Notes: a model not told the origin generated them from the sequence alone. A stretch of 64,000 bases of DNA from Acheta domesticus (GCA_031308135.1 JAHLJT010008756.1:67630026-67694025); one strand, 5' to 3'; shown: positions 24,341-34,739, counted from the first letter of the stretch. Numbers and translations: made by a program.

Positions 24341-24668
24341 ATTGGGAGACCGAAAACTACGACGCAGAGGCCTCCTCGGCCGTCGTCGTCGACATCGTGG
24401 TCGGGGAAGGGGGATGGTAGCGTCGCGACGTCCCGCGGCGCGCGGTCGGCGGCGGCGTCGCGCGGTAAAAAATGTCTGGATTAGAGCGCGGCTCCGCGAC
24501 CCCGCCGCCGGCGCGCCCCATCACTCCACGTCTCGCGCGGAGGGCGCCGGGGCCAACGTGTGCTTCTGCGGTGGCGCGCACCGCGCTTTGTCACGCCCCG
24601 GCCGACTGGCACGCCTACGGGGCGGGCGCCGACTCGCTCGCGCCACTGTCGCCGTTCGCGGGTTCAGG
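24341..24668. other. CpG island containing a locally duplicated segment
   Basis: CpG-rich block. Its second half (about 24548-24650) resembles 27184-27265: both contain CAACGTGT(G/T)CTT(C/T)TGCGGTG and GACTGGCACGC(C/T)TACGGG. The longest frame (24168-24743) is Arg/Ala-rich and not recognised. Confidence 0.45.
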
Positions 24669-24679
24669 CGGGTGAGGAA

Positions 24680-24848
24680 CCGCGAGAGGTGGCTCAAGAC
24701 ATCAACTGATGTCTCTGAAGTACCTCTGACCGGGTGGGCCTGAGTTCGAGTCCCGGCGGTGGCAGGATTTTCGACACTAGCTAGACAGCTCGGTTGAATT
24801 CAACCACTTCGTGGGGGAGAATTCTAGTAGACAGTTGTTCTTGTTCGG
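24680..24848 (+). repeat. SINE family A, 5' fragment
   Basis: A well-preserved head (CGCGAGAGGTGGCTCAAGAC; box B GAGTTCGAGTCCCGGCGGTG) and first body block (TTTTCGACACTAG, GGTTGAATTCAACCAC). The sequence leaves the family near the GATCGG block at 24848. A matching 3' part begins at 25688, so this is either one SINE interrupted by about 840 bp or two truncated copies. Confidence 0.75.
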
Positions 24849-25687
24849 GGCTACTATACACTTAATGTTCATGAGTGGACTGTATGAATGGACTGTATTG
24901 TTGAAGTACAGTAGTCCCGAAACCCTTTGATAGCTCTTGGGATTGGCGCAGGAGTGCAGGATGCATATACGAGCAAATTTCCAGCACAAACAATATTTAA
25001 TAAGTAAATTCACAGTATTCACACAATAAATGCACAAGAAGCACAGAATTAAGATGAAAATTTCTCTTGGTGCATTAATACACCTGTCCAAGCGTAGTTA
25101 TTGTAGTGACACCTTGGACCGCCGACCAGAAGCAGCCGTGAGTTACATAGTTCAACCAAAATTGCGGGCGCAAATACACGCAAGAGCGACAGACACAATT
25201 AAAGCGTGCACTGCCACGATTAAACAATTTATGTGCGAGCCGTATGCAGCTCATTTGCACGATTATAGATTCTTTACACGCTACTGCGCGGAGCCCTAAC
25301 ACACGCGTCTATCTTGCACGGTGTCTTTATGCGAACTAACGAAGTCGGTTAAGCCGAATTCGGTTGGGGCAGAGACGTTAGGAAAGGGCTCACACACGCG
25401 GCAGAGGTGGGGATGGCGATGGCCAATTACCATTTGCCATTTGATCTGAATTTGCAATGATCTGGCAGTTTTTGTCCGTTGCTCCTCCAACGGACCGCGC
25501 TGTGGGGGCGAGTTGGGCAGGCGATCACGTACGAGCGGCCACGCCCGTCCGTTGAAAAATACGCGGAACAACGGATGTGAAGGCGATATGTGATCTCAGC
25601 GGTCAACGGCTGCGCTCTGCCGATTACGAAATTCAACTGTTCTGCCTTGCTTGTGAACGTATTTATTTCTGCTTTGCTGTGGGCCCG
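24849..25687. other. segment between two SINE parts, with a GC-rich high-complexity core
   Basis: The core at about 25100-25575 is GC-balanced and non-repetitive, with CAATTTATGTGCGAGCC at about 25225 (TTTATG is the Abd-B/caudal-type homeodomain core) and an ACGATTAAAC-type site. Whether this is original unique DNA between two SINEs or an insertion into one is not decided. The 89-codon frame at 25030-25299 (+) is not recognised. Confidence 0.35.
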
Positions 25688-25993
25688 AACAGTTCTGATC
25701 GGTAGTTTTCCGTGGTTTATCCGATTAACACAAGGCGAATACCGGGGCGGTCCCCTAACAAACGAGCCATGGACTGCGCTCAACCATTCCTTCTTCTTCC
25801 TTGTCCTATTCTCACTCCTTGATTTCACACACACATACATACACACACACAACATGCTCTACACTAACATACATGCCGGGAGACTGGTCTGGAGCTTAGT
25901 GCTTGTCCCGGCTGAGGCGGTGTCCTGTTGGTGGGAGGTACCTGGTTGGGGAAAACCCCGTTGACCATCGGTAGGTCGGCACCGGATGTCCGA
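25688..25993 (+). repeat. SINE family A, 3' part
   Basis: Begins CAGTTCTGATCGGTAG and continues through GTGGTTTATCCGATTAAC, the C/T-rich then (AC)n-rich segment, GCTTGTCCCGGCTGAGG and GTAGGTCGGCACCGGAT. It then departs from the family, so the terminal GTTGACGCG block and tail are absent. Confidence 0.75.
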
Positions 25994-26577
25994 AAAAATT
26001 TTCAATATTTACAATTTTCAAAAAATAAAAAATTAAAATATCGGTTTTAAATTCAAGGGGCTGTGACATCAGCCAGATCGATTGAGGAATATCAATTTTG
26101 GAGAAAATCGGCTGAACGGTTTAGCCGCTAGCGTTGTTCACAGGCAGACCTTTTGCCGTCATTTGATTTTTCAGTATCAAAGACCCACAAACATGGATCC
26201 TGGATACACATGTTAGAGGATTTTCCCCTAAACTGGATTTATCTACCTTTTCGATACTAGGGTCCTCTAATAAGAGTTTTTCTGCCGAAAATTCGCAGTT
26301 TTTCCACACAGCATTACTTAACTTTCTCTCTACTCCGTAGCGAGAAAGGAAATAGTCTCTAGAACTTACAAGAGCTTTATAGTTTATAGATTGAACAGGT
26401 ATTTGTATGAAAATAGCGAAATGATTGAACTAATGTCCGATCAAGTGAATTGTGGGTGCAGTTATGCAATAAACGTCCACGTTGCTGCAGCAAACTGAAT
26501 ACTTGTTTTTCGCTAACTGCCTAGACGTGACATACAAGAATCTGTTGGCGGCAAACGAATTCAGTAGGACTCTGCTA
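25994..26577. other. unassigned, probably repeat-derived sequence
   Basis: Contains GAGAAAATCGGCTGAACGGT, a phrase with the texture of dispersed insect repeats. No second copy is visible in this window. Confidence 0.35.
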
Positions 26578-27019
26578 ATACTAACCCCGCAGATCCGAAA
26601 TTTCGGATAATCCGAACAAAATTCGGGATGGAGTAAAAAATAAACAAAAACCCTCTTATTTTATTAACTTACTTTATGGATGAAAAATCATGAACACCGC
26701 GTAAATCTACCCAATTTTGAATACTGTACGTAGAATACCCGCGACACAAACTGTGCCTCAACTCTTCTAAACAGTGTAGCAACTACTACCATCTGCGATC
26801 GGTTATGTAAGTACTGTACTCCGTTGTTCGCAACATTGCCACTTCCTCATGTCGATACACTACGTTTGCCATTTGCTCACATCACCCGCAACGTTGCATT
26901 GTGTCTGGTAATCGTATAGATGTTTTTATTTATACGGTATATTTTTTCGGATAACCGAAACATTTCCGAATCCGAACAGACCACACCCCCTATTAGTTCG
27001 GAATACCGGGGTTCTACCC
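26578..27019. mobile_element. pogo/Tigger-like MITE (second type)
   Basis: The 5' part has ACCCCGCAGATCCGAAATTT and GGATAATCCGAAC. The complement of the 3' end reads AGAACCCCGGTATTCCGAAC. AACCCCGG-type ends followed by repeated ATCCGAAC/GGATAACCGAA words are typical of pogo/Tigger elements. TA occurs at 26576-26577 and 27020-27021. No transposase frame, so it is non-autonomous. Terminal repeats are more diverged than those at 6673. Confidence 0.7.
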
Positions 27020-27183
27020 TACTTTTTTCAGAGTACTGTTTCTGATCTTACCGGTCGCGATGATGGGACTACTGATTTGGAGACGAACCTGCAATATTCA
27101 ATTGGATTCAAATAGTCCTGAAATGTGGCGTAAAAATGTACTCTTTTGGATATTATCTTGATTTTCTTGAGTTGTTAGAGCTA

Positions 27184-27265
27184 GGGCAACGTGTTCTTTT
27201 GCGGTGAAGGGCAAACGGCAATTGACTGGCACGCTTACGGGCTGCCGCCTTCTCGCGTATCTAGC
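27184..27265 (+). repeat. diverged copy of a segment in the 24.5-kb CpG island
   Basis: Aligns with 24548-24650 in the same orientation. In one frame it reads GNVFFCGEGQTAIDWHAYG. The 24.5-kb copy gives ANVCFCGG in one frame and ADWHAYG in another, as if frameshifted. It could be a fragment of a duplicated exon or of an unrecognised mobile element. Confidence 0.45.
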
Positions 27266-28969
27266 AGATTCGTAGGTACTGTTGGCTGCACGGTGAGGAA
27301 ATTCTGGGCTATGGTTTCTCAGTTCATAGTGGGAATTTGTAGGTGATCCTGAAATTTTTCATTTTTTTCGATATATCATTAAAGAACATGTTTTATGATA
27401 TTATTTTGATTTCTTCGAATTTGTCTTTTTCTTTACGATCTAATACTTTTCTTTTCTATAGAGGTGTTTCACTCACCATAAATACTATTAATTACTGAAG
27501 CCTTGGCATGGTTTCGAGGATTCTTTCGATGCCTAATTTGTGGGCAAATTAATACCTAAATTTTTCATGATCAAATCAAATGGCAAATTTTGTTTTTAAT
27601 GTTTTACATATTTTCTTCATTTTATCAATATCTTGTACCTGTATGTTTACTCAGTTTACACTCTTCTGTAAATTAATTGTTGTTTCTAGTTATTTTTGCT
27701 GCATTCCTTATATTTAAATATTCACTTCAATTCGAATAACTGATGAAGTGTGTTCTTGCAGTAAAAAGTGATCACAATTATTTCGCGTTTTATACGTTAG
27801 GAGACATTCTAAACAATATTACTCTGGACCCTGAAAATTCTGAAATTATCTAATCTTACGTAAGATAACTAATAGTATGATTTATGGATTTATAGATGTC
27901 TCTTCTAGTAGAAAGTTATTTCGGGTAGAAAAATATTTGTTCAGGAACCCTTTTGGAAATTTTTCTATTACATAACATGAACAATGATGTTGGGAGTAGG
28001 TACCTTTCTTTTAGTCAGATTTTCTATTTGGAGTTATTCAGGAAAATTTTTTCTATTTGTATTCTAATGGTTGTTCGTGGTGTTACTATTCGCAAATCGG
28101 TTCCATGATTTTGGACCGAAATTCGAAAGTGTAGTTGGTTGGATGTAAATACAAGATTAAGTACGTTCTTTAAATAAAAAGACGATTCTCTTCACTTATA
28201 CCAAGATTAGTTAATATTTTTAAATTTGATCAAAATGTTTTCCTATAATTCTTCCTGAATATCTTACAGAAAACTATCTAAGAATTATACCCATTGATCT
28301 GTCTTGAGTGTCGTGTGAGTAGAATGTTCTAGATTAATCTGCAAAACATTATTAGTTCCCCTCCAGAAGACCGAGACATGTCGAATGATCCGCCATTTGT
28401 CTCGATTGGTGGACTAGAAGGGGTTTACTTGTCAGTGACCAACCGACGGTCGTAGGTTACTCGAATTCTATAAAAGAATATAGATATTTTTCGTTAATGA
28501 TCTTCAAAATAGATTTTTAAGCAAGGTCATGTAAAATTTTTAGAAATATAGGTTCTCGTGTAGTTTTGTGTTAAATGTAGGCAATTACAAATATTTTAAA
28601 AAAACCTTTCTCAAAAAAACTTTATATTTTTTCTCAAATAGAAAACAAGTACGCTTCTAAAAATCAGAATTATCTTAGGTGCCATTTTCACTGAACTCTG
28701 TGTTTTTGAAAATTGTAAAAAGTTTTCATTGGAAAACTAGGATGTTGATGATACAATTCTTTTTTCCTTAATGAAATCTATTTAATCAAACATCTTTAAT
28801 CTAAGTTACATACATTTCCTTTATAAAACTAATCGTGTTTGCAAAAAGTATGCCTTGAAAGGAAGGCAATTTACAAAATTAAATTGTTTCCTGAGAAACG
28901 ATTCCACATTTGTTCCTTTATTTTTTTCGGTTAGAGCAAAGTAAGCTAAAAACTGGCGTAAATCTAAAT
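27266..28969. other. unassigned AT-rich sequence
   Basis: About 1.7 kb of very AT-rich DNA. No gene or bounded repeat found. Confidence 0.5.
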
Positions 28970-29110
28970 TTTATTGAAGACTCCGAATTTTTCAAAATTG
29001 CAGAAGTTACAAATAATGCAAGAAGGTATGTTCTGTTTAGCACCACCAGTTTATCACTTCATGCACTTTAACTGCTCCAGTCATGATGTTTCCAGAACTG
29101 AGATACAAAC
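28970..29110. repeat. copy of a dispersed repeat also found at 59.3-59.5 kb
   Basis: CCGAATTTTTCAAAATTGCA followed by GTTACAAATAATGCAAGAAG and TTAGCACCACCAG matches, at roughly 80%, 59270-59495 (GTTAGGAATAATGCGAGAAA, GTAGCACCACTAG). Family and boundaries unknown. Confidence 0.5.
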
Positions 29111-29319
29111 GGATTTGCAAATCCAAGTTTTACTCATTTTTCATGCAAAGAAGAATTTGACTGTATATTTTCTTTGAAATATTTTCTACATTAAATTATA
29201 TTTATTATTTTTAGTGAACAACATCTTTGAAATTCTTTTGTAAGGCTGTCACTTAGAATTATTTAAAAGTTCAAGAAGATCCAAAAAGATTTCGGACAGT
29301 CATAAAATTAACAATTTTT

Positions 29320-29364
29320 ATTACGGCGACGTTTCGAATGTGTGATGTACATTCATCTTCAGGC
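29320..29364 (-). ncRNA. hammerhead-ribozyme-like motif, left arm
   Basis: Read on the minus strand: CTGAAGA, U, stem GAATGT with its complement ACATTC around a 7-base loop, GAAA, then ACG/CGT pairing around TCGC, and TAA. This follows the hammerhead order CUGANGA - stem II - GAAA - stem III - UH. One extra U precedes stem II and stem I is not obvious, so activity is doubtful. Penelope-like elements are known to carry hammerhead motifs. Confidence 0.3.
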
Positions 29365-29736
29365 CAAATGTATACAAATAAACTAAAAAAATTTAAATTG
29401 GTTTTAAAATTGGTTTTGAAGTATCTCAGATAACTTTTGATAAAATAATTTTTGTTATACTAATTTCGTTACATATTCATTTGTAACCTTGATAAATAAA
29501 AAAATTTATTTTTATTTAATATTTTTTAAATATTTTAATATTTTATTTTAATATTTTTAAAAATTTTATTTAATATTTATAATTTATTTAACCTTGATAA
29601 ATAAAAATTTTTATTTATCAAGGTAACAAATGAATATGTAACGAAATTAGTATAACAAAAATTATTATATCAAAAGTTATCTGAGATACTTCAAAACCAA
29701 TTTTAAAATTTTTTAGTTTATTTGTATACATTTGGC

Positions 29737-29779
29737 CTAAAGATGAATGTAAATCTCACATTCGAAACGTCGCCGTAAT
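29737..29779 (+). ncRNA. hammerhead-ribozyme-like motif, right arm (core changed)
   Basis: Inverted partner of the left-arm motif. The core here is CTAAAGA instead of CTGAAGA, a change at a position that is invariant G in active hammerheads. Stem II (GAATGT/ACATTC) and the GAAACG...CGTAA end are kept. Confidence 0.25.
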
Positions 29780-29849
29780 AAAAATTGTTAATTTTATGAC
29801 TGTCCGAAATCTTTTTGGATCTTCTTGAACTTTTAAACAACATCTTTGA

Positions 29850-30520
29850 TTGAGGGCAAAATATTCTGTTTACATTAGACAATATTCTTGAAATAAAACT
29901 GTGGAAGGGAAATCTGTATGCACATTTCAATCGGGAAGACATTGTGTTCGTCGCGTTAGTTAATTGATCTATTTAAATCAGAATGATTTGAAAATAAAAA
30001 TTGTTAATTAGTTTTTGTTCTTTTTAAATAGTAATTGCATCACAAATGTCAAAAATGTTTATTTTCATTTCCGAAGGTTTTCAACTTCTGGCTTTATAGA
30101 AAATCAATGTGTCTGCTCAAACCAATATTTGAGAATTTGATTTTTTTTTTCACTCACGAGTTTTAAAATGTAGTGAAGGTTTTGTTAATGAAAACTCATG
30201 AAACAACTTTGCTATTCAAGGATGTACAATTTGTCGTTTCTGCAAAGCAATACAAGTATTCATTTTTCATCAAAAACAAACATTCCATCAAAAGATGTTT
30301 ATCACTATCTGAACAAATTGGACATTATTTCTAACACTTCCTCAACCTTGGAAAACAGAACTACCTTGAGTAATGTCTCCACTCAGTAACTGCGTCTCCA
30401 TTATCAATCGAAAATTCCAAATCCTACGAGGACACATTCAACAGCTGTGTACGCCATTTGAAGAAGCTAGTAAAAATACGTTTGATACACGACGCGAATT
30501 CGCTGGCTTCTGAATGAATT
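29850..30520. other. unassigned AT-rich sequence
   Basis: No supported gene or repeat. Confidence 0.45.
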
Positions 30521-30700
30521 GCACGTTTCGAGTAGAATCTTGCTGCTATTTTTCTTCTTTCCACATAAAGTCTGCGCGACGGCACGACGGTTCGTCGTGC
30601 TGGCGACGAGTAGGATACGCCGTTCTTTACCGGTGACGGCGCTAATGACGATGGTCGAGATGGCGACGGCGCAGCGTGAATCCGGGACAAGTGTGAAGAT
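30521..30700. other. small CpG-rich patch with a perfect short hairpin
   Basis: Contains GCACGACG at 30582-30589, a 3-base loop, and its exact complement CGTCGTGC at 30593-30600, followed by CG-rich GACGATGG/GGCGACGGCG sequence. The context matches the other islands but is smaller. Confidence 0.45.
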
Positions 30701-30791
30701 GAAGCGAGAAGAAACAGTGTTTTTGATTAAAAAGTTACTTTTTTCAAAAGTTCAGTTCTTTCCTAGTTACTAAACTACTCCTACACACACA

Positions 30792-31770
30792 AGCTGTTAA
30801 TTCTTACTGAAAATACTGCACAGAGATTCCAAGAGAAAAAACATACTCTAGCCTCATTTCTGGATATAGCTCAATCATACAATAGAGTTTGGCATACTGT
30901 TATGTTAAATAAGATAACTTGGAGTCCTGAAAGTATTCAAAATATCATTAAAGATTTCATCACTGATAGAAAATTTAAGGTTAAAATTAATCATTAATTT
31001 TATATACCGTGTGATGTAACAGCCGGAGTTCCTCAGGGTTCTTGTCTCTTCTTATTTTATTTAATATCTTCATGGGAGACATACCCAAAGTTTCTAAAGC
31101 GGAAACTGCGTTTTTTTCTGACGGCTTTGTACACAGCAAGACCAGATATTAACCTAACATACAAAAGAGTCTACAATAATGTTAATACGGTAATGAAATA
31201 GGCAAAAAAAGTGGAGAATTGAAGTCAATACGCAAAAATATCGGATTGAACTATTTACTCTTAGAAAGCCGCAAAGCTCTCCTTATCTAAAAATAGATGA
31301 TCATTAAATGCCGTAGAAAAGCGAAATAATAAATCTCGGAGTATTATTAGACAACAAACGTTCCTGGAAACCCCATGTTCATGCTGCAATCAAGAAATCC
31401 TAGTGCAAAATAGCGAAATTTTATCCACTACAACATTTAATATAAAATTCTATTATATAAATCTGTTATCCTACTCACACTGACTTATGCTTTCCTGGTA
31501 TGGGGAAACGTAGCTCCTACCATCACACAAAAAATGAAAATAGCCTCTAATAAAGTCCTTAGGAAGTCAATTAAAGCTCCACGGTCAATTAAGTCAAGGG
31601 AAGCCAATTAAATCTCATAACCATCAAATTCACTGAGAACTCTAAATCGATACCGTTTCAAAACAAAAAAAAAATCAGCAAATAATTTCTATACTTCCCT
31701 TATCATCTCATCGTGCTTCATCCATAAATTCAATCAAGGCCGAACAGCAAACATCCCATGTCGAATCAAA
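30792..31770 (+). pseudogene. decayed jockey-type LINE reverse transcriptase
   Basis: Interrupted frames read the order of a jockey-clade reverse transcriptase. First FLDIAQSYNRVWHTVMLNKI, matching the family's FLDIxKAFDxVWHxGLxxKL block. Then VTAGVPQGS (AGVPQGS block), LFNIFMGDIPK, and FFSDGF where the FADDT catalytic motif is expected. Next LGVLLDNKRSWKPHV, and then LTYAFLVWGNVAPT with NKVLRKSIKAPRSIKSRE (the YA.P.WG and N..LR...AP blocks). Stops and frameshifts are frequent and the DD catalytic pair is changed to SD, so it is dead. Neither the endonuclease part nor a clear 3' tail is visible; it appears 5'-truncated. Confidence 0.85.
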
Positions 31771-32772
31771 TCCAAATTTCCCACTGATACGCTTAAACCT
31801 CCCTAAACTAATAATATCGAGTGAATATTTCTCTTTTCACTTCCTGTTGCTCAACAGGTCAATTCTTCCAGTTAATTACAAAAAATCAAAATTAAAATTC
31901 AATAGCTCCTAAACAAAACAAATTAATTAAACGAGTGATAGCAATTTAACCTTATTTTGTCAATGGCAAAAATGTCACTATATAAATCTGAAATCCTTAG
32001 GAATAACTCAGGTCGAACGAGAAGAAACAAATTAAAAAAAAGGACTAAACTGATTCACATTCTTTACCGAATCATTTAGCTACCTGACGTAGTGTAAGAC
32101 ACAGAGGCGTCCGCAGTCTAAAACAACAAGGGACACCTTTTCCATTCAACATTGTTTTTTTTAGAATTACATGAGGCATATTTTAGTAAGAAATAAATAT
32201 AATCTGATGCTAAGAGAAATTAAATTATAACACTAGTGACTAAATACAAACAGTTTTATATTGAATTATTTACGGGGCTGCCCAGTCATAGAGACCCTGT
32301 TCCCGATAGTCTTATAATAAATTCTCTGATTTACAGTGTTGGACAAATTATTTTAAATTATTATAATTATTTATTTTATAGCTTTAAAATTTTTAATGCA
32401 TAAAATAATAGCAGCTGCCAGTGTCTCAACTTTTTAAAACTGACCAAACTTTTTTTTTTAAAAAAAATTCCGTAATTATCATGTTAACTTTTAATTGTTA
32501 TCGCGGTCTGAGAAAATCGCGCAGGCAAGTTGACACTTATGCAACAACCACTGATTGTTGTGTCTACAAGTCCAGCGGCTACCTTCCTTCTTCGTGTAGA
32601 TCTATCTCTGAACAAAGTTCGAGCTTCACTAGTGGATTCTTTTTAGAGTTATGTAATTTTTTTGCGAGGTGCGGTATGAGATACCGCCGATATCAATTGC
32701 GTTTAGTGTATTTGTTTGCCTAGTGATACCAAAAGTACAAGAAAACATGTAATTATAGAGATCATAATCAAG
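31771..32772. other. unassigned AT-rich sequence, possible LINE 3' region
   Basis: The first few hundred bases may be the remaining 3' end of the jockey-type element. No poly(A) boundary or target duplication could be placed. The rest is unrecognised. Confidence 0.35.
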
Positions 32773-32860
32773 ATTCTAATACCGAACAGGTGCAAGAACA
32801 AACATGAATATACTACCAACAATGAACGCATTTATTATGAAAAAATGCTTCAAGTGGTGT
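32773..32860. repeat. direct repeat, left copy
   Basis: TTCTAATACCGAACAGG through TATTATGAAAAAATGCTTCA and AGTGGT recurs at 33211-33312. The right copy has an internal insertion of about 14 bases. Confidence 0.8.
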
Positions 32861-32883
32861 ATCTAGTAGGCACTACTTACCCT

Positions 32884-33210
32884 CAATTGATTATTTGGTG
32901 TTTCCGGGCGCATCAACGGTTTTCGTTTGTCCCGTAAGTGTGGTGAATGATTTCTGGCGCAGACCTACACGTCGGGTAAGTTTTTCCTGTACCAGGTATC
33001 TCCCACGAGCGGAGTATTGTCCTAGTTTAGTTCCCGACTAGTCCCTCGTCATTTTCTCTGAGGTGTGGTGCATGCAGATGTGTGTGTAAGTAAGGGGTGA
33101 AGATAGGACAAGGAAGAGGAAGGAAAGATCGCAGTGCGATCCGTGGCGCGTTTCTTAGAGTATTGCACGGCATTAGCCTGGCGTTCATCTGAGAAACAAA
33201 ACCGATCATT
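32884..33210 (-). repeat. SINE family A, 3' part, minus strand
   Basis: Read on the minus strand it runs from GATCGGTTTTGTTTCTCAGA through GCGCCACGGATCGC, GACTAGTCGGGAAC, GAGATACCTGGTACAGG and GTAGGTCTGCGCCAG to GTTGATGCGCCCGGAAACAC and a CAAATAATCAATTG tail. It stops at the GATCGG block, where a direct repeat of about 100 bp abuts it. The 5' part of the same family resumes at 33318. Confidence 0.8.
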
Positions 33211-33312
33211 TTTCTAAAACCGAACAGGAGCAAAAACAAACATGAATATTAAAATGATTAAATTACTATCAACAATGAACGCTCTTATTATGAAAAAATG
33301 CTTCAAGTGGTA
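33211..33312. repeat. direct repeat, right copy, inside or between SINE parts
   Basis: Partner of 32773-32860. It lies exactly between the 3' and 5' parts of the minus-strand SINE. Either it inserted into the SINE, or the 3' part is a separate SINE flanked by a very long target duplication. Confidence 0.75.
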
Positions 33313-33317
33313 TGCAT

Positions 33318-33595
33318 CAGAGCAGCCGACCGTAAGAATTCTCCTCCAGAGAGCGGCTGAATTCGACCTAGCTAGGTCATTCCCCGTTCATAGGCTCTGC
33401 AGTAATCAATTGAAGCCCTGTGCCATCTCAGCCGGTCGTTTCTGAATATTGTCCCACCCACCCCGTGATGTTCCACTACACTCATTCTCACTCCGCCCAT
33501 TGATTCTCAACGAGACTTACCCCGGTTCCCCAATGTGTGTGTCGTGACCTTGTGAAAAATCCTGGCATGCCGGGACTCGAACTCGAAGTTTTGCT
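33318..33595 (-). repeat. SINE family A, 5' part with extra internal sequence, minus strand
   Basis: On the minus strand, a box-B-like GAGTTCGAGTCCCGGCATGC sits at about 33555-33575 and the body block CTAGCTAGGTCGAATTCAGC at about 33362-33381. About 180 bases between them (C/T-rich on +, with CCCACCCACCCCGTG) are absent from other copies, so this copy carries an insertion or is a chimera. Confidence 0.6.
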
Positions 33596-34211
33596 TCATC
33601 ATAAACCTTTATAAAACAAATATTAATTTTTAGATTAGCAGATAAGTTCAACGTTGTCAAATAATACGTTGAACTAAAGAAATTACGCGTGAGCTGTATC
33701 ACAGACCGGCGATACCAATCACAGCTTTTGAAAAGAGATACCAATTAAAGGTTAAAGAAGGTGAAAATCAGTGGACGGAATTAAAATGCTTTATCATGCA
33801 TGGCTCTGGGGCTCCTTTGAAAATGCGTTCGGGGACGCTATCCCTTACGTCTTCTCTCTCTGCTCACCTCTAGTGTGAGGTGCCATGTGCCCCGCGAAGG
33901 AAAGAAGTATAAACTTCGATAAAGTTTGAAAATCTAAAAATGTTTTCCATTTTTAAAAAATGGTATTATGTACAACAGCCCACTTTCTTCACATCCCCGT
34001 CAAGCCTGTCCATAAAGTTTAAGACTATAATTTCTTTATGAGACACTAATTTGCATGGAAAAATTGAAAAAGTAAATGTAAAAATTTATGATATGATTAT
34101 AAATTGGAAAACCCAGACAAAAGCTACGGTTGACGCAGAAGAAGAAATACGTTAATTATACGGGATTAGAAGCAAAATAGAGGAGGAAAGAGGAGGAGGA
34201 CACTGAGAATA
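33596..34211. other. unassigned AT-rich sequence
   Basis: No gene. Contains a perfect 6-bp hairpin CACCTC/GAGGTG at 33865-33882 in a small GC patch. Confidence 0.4.
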
Positions 34212-34711
34212 AACAGAGGTGAGAATGGGGAAGCGTCGCTTACGGGGAGATTCTAGGATCCGATCCTCGCGGTGGCGAATTTTCGTCTCAAGCTACTTAA
34301 GTGTGTCAAAATGAACACAATGAAGAACAATTATAGCGGCCTGGATGCTCTGATCGGTACGTTTCTGTGGTTTCTACAATCAATACCCGACAAATGTAGG
34401 AACAGTATCCGAACAAATGGGCCACGGATCACGCACGATCTTTCCTTCCTCTGTCTTGTCCTATCCTCACCTCTTACTTACTCGTACTAGATAAGGGCGT
34501 AAATTTTACACTTACAAGCACTCCACTACCACAAATGCCGAGCTTTTACTGCTAGTCGTCGATTCCTGGAGGGGGGGACCTGGCAAACCGATTTGTAGGT
34601 CGGCACTGGATCCCAAGTTGCAGCAAGAGAGGAATACTACAGCCTCTGAGGATAAGACCTGCACTCCATTTATGGGACTAATGACCACATTCGTTGACGC
34701 CCCCGGAACTT
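34212..34711 (+). repeat. SINE family A copy, diverged
   Basis: Degenerate head (box-B-like GGATCCGATCCTCGCGGTGG), then TTTTCGTCTCAAGCTAC, CTCTGATCGGTACG, GGGCCACGGATCACGC, GTAGGTCGGCACTGGATCCC and GTTGACGCCCCCGGAACTTG. The body is shortened and diverged, and no tail or target duplication is clear. A CpG island follows within 30 bases. Confidence 0.75.
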
Positions 34712-34739
34712 GTAAATTGTCCACCCTAATGAGAACGAA

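Larger units (their letters stand above)
29231..29835. mobile_element. 605-bp fold-back element with 14-bp direct repeats
   Basis: Arms at about 29263-29505 and 29611-29836 are inverted copies that differ at only a few positions apart from a short indel of about 14 bases, around an AT-only centre. A 32-base unpaired tail (29231-29262) lies only on the left. Perfect 14-bp direct repeats AACAACATCTTTGA flank the unit at 29217-29230 and 29836-29849. Each arm carries CCTGAAGATG...CGAAACGTCGCCGTAATAAA. The near-identity of the arms suggests recent insertion or gene conversion. No protein is encoded, so this is a non-autonomous element. Penelope-like or LINE-driven insertion is a possible source. 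Confidence 0.8.

Noticed and set aside
24168..24743. 191-codon + strand frame
   Set aside because: It runs from AT-rich DNA through a CpG island into a SINE head, and the peptide is Arg-rich without a domain.
24840..25690. A TIR transposon nested in the SINE (TGTTCGGG ... CCCGAACA)
   Set aside because: The 8-9 bp inverted match is partly the SINE's own TTCGG/GATCGG sequence, with no target duplication. Two truncated SINE copies explain it as well.
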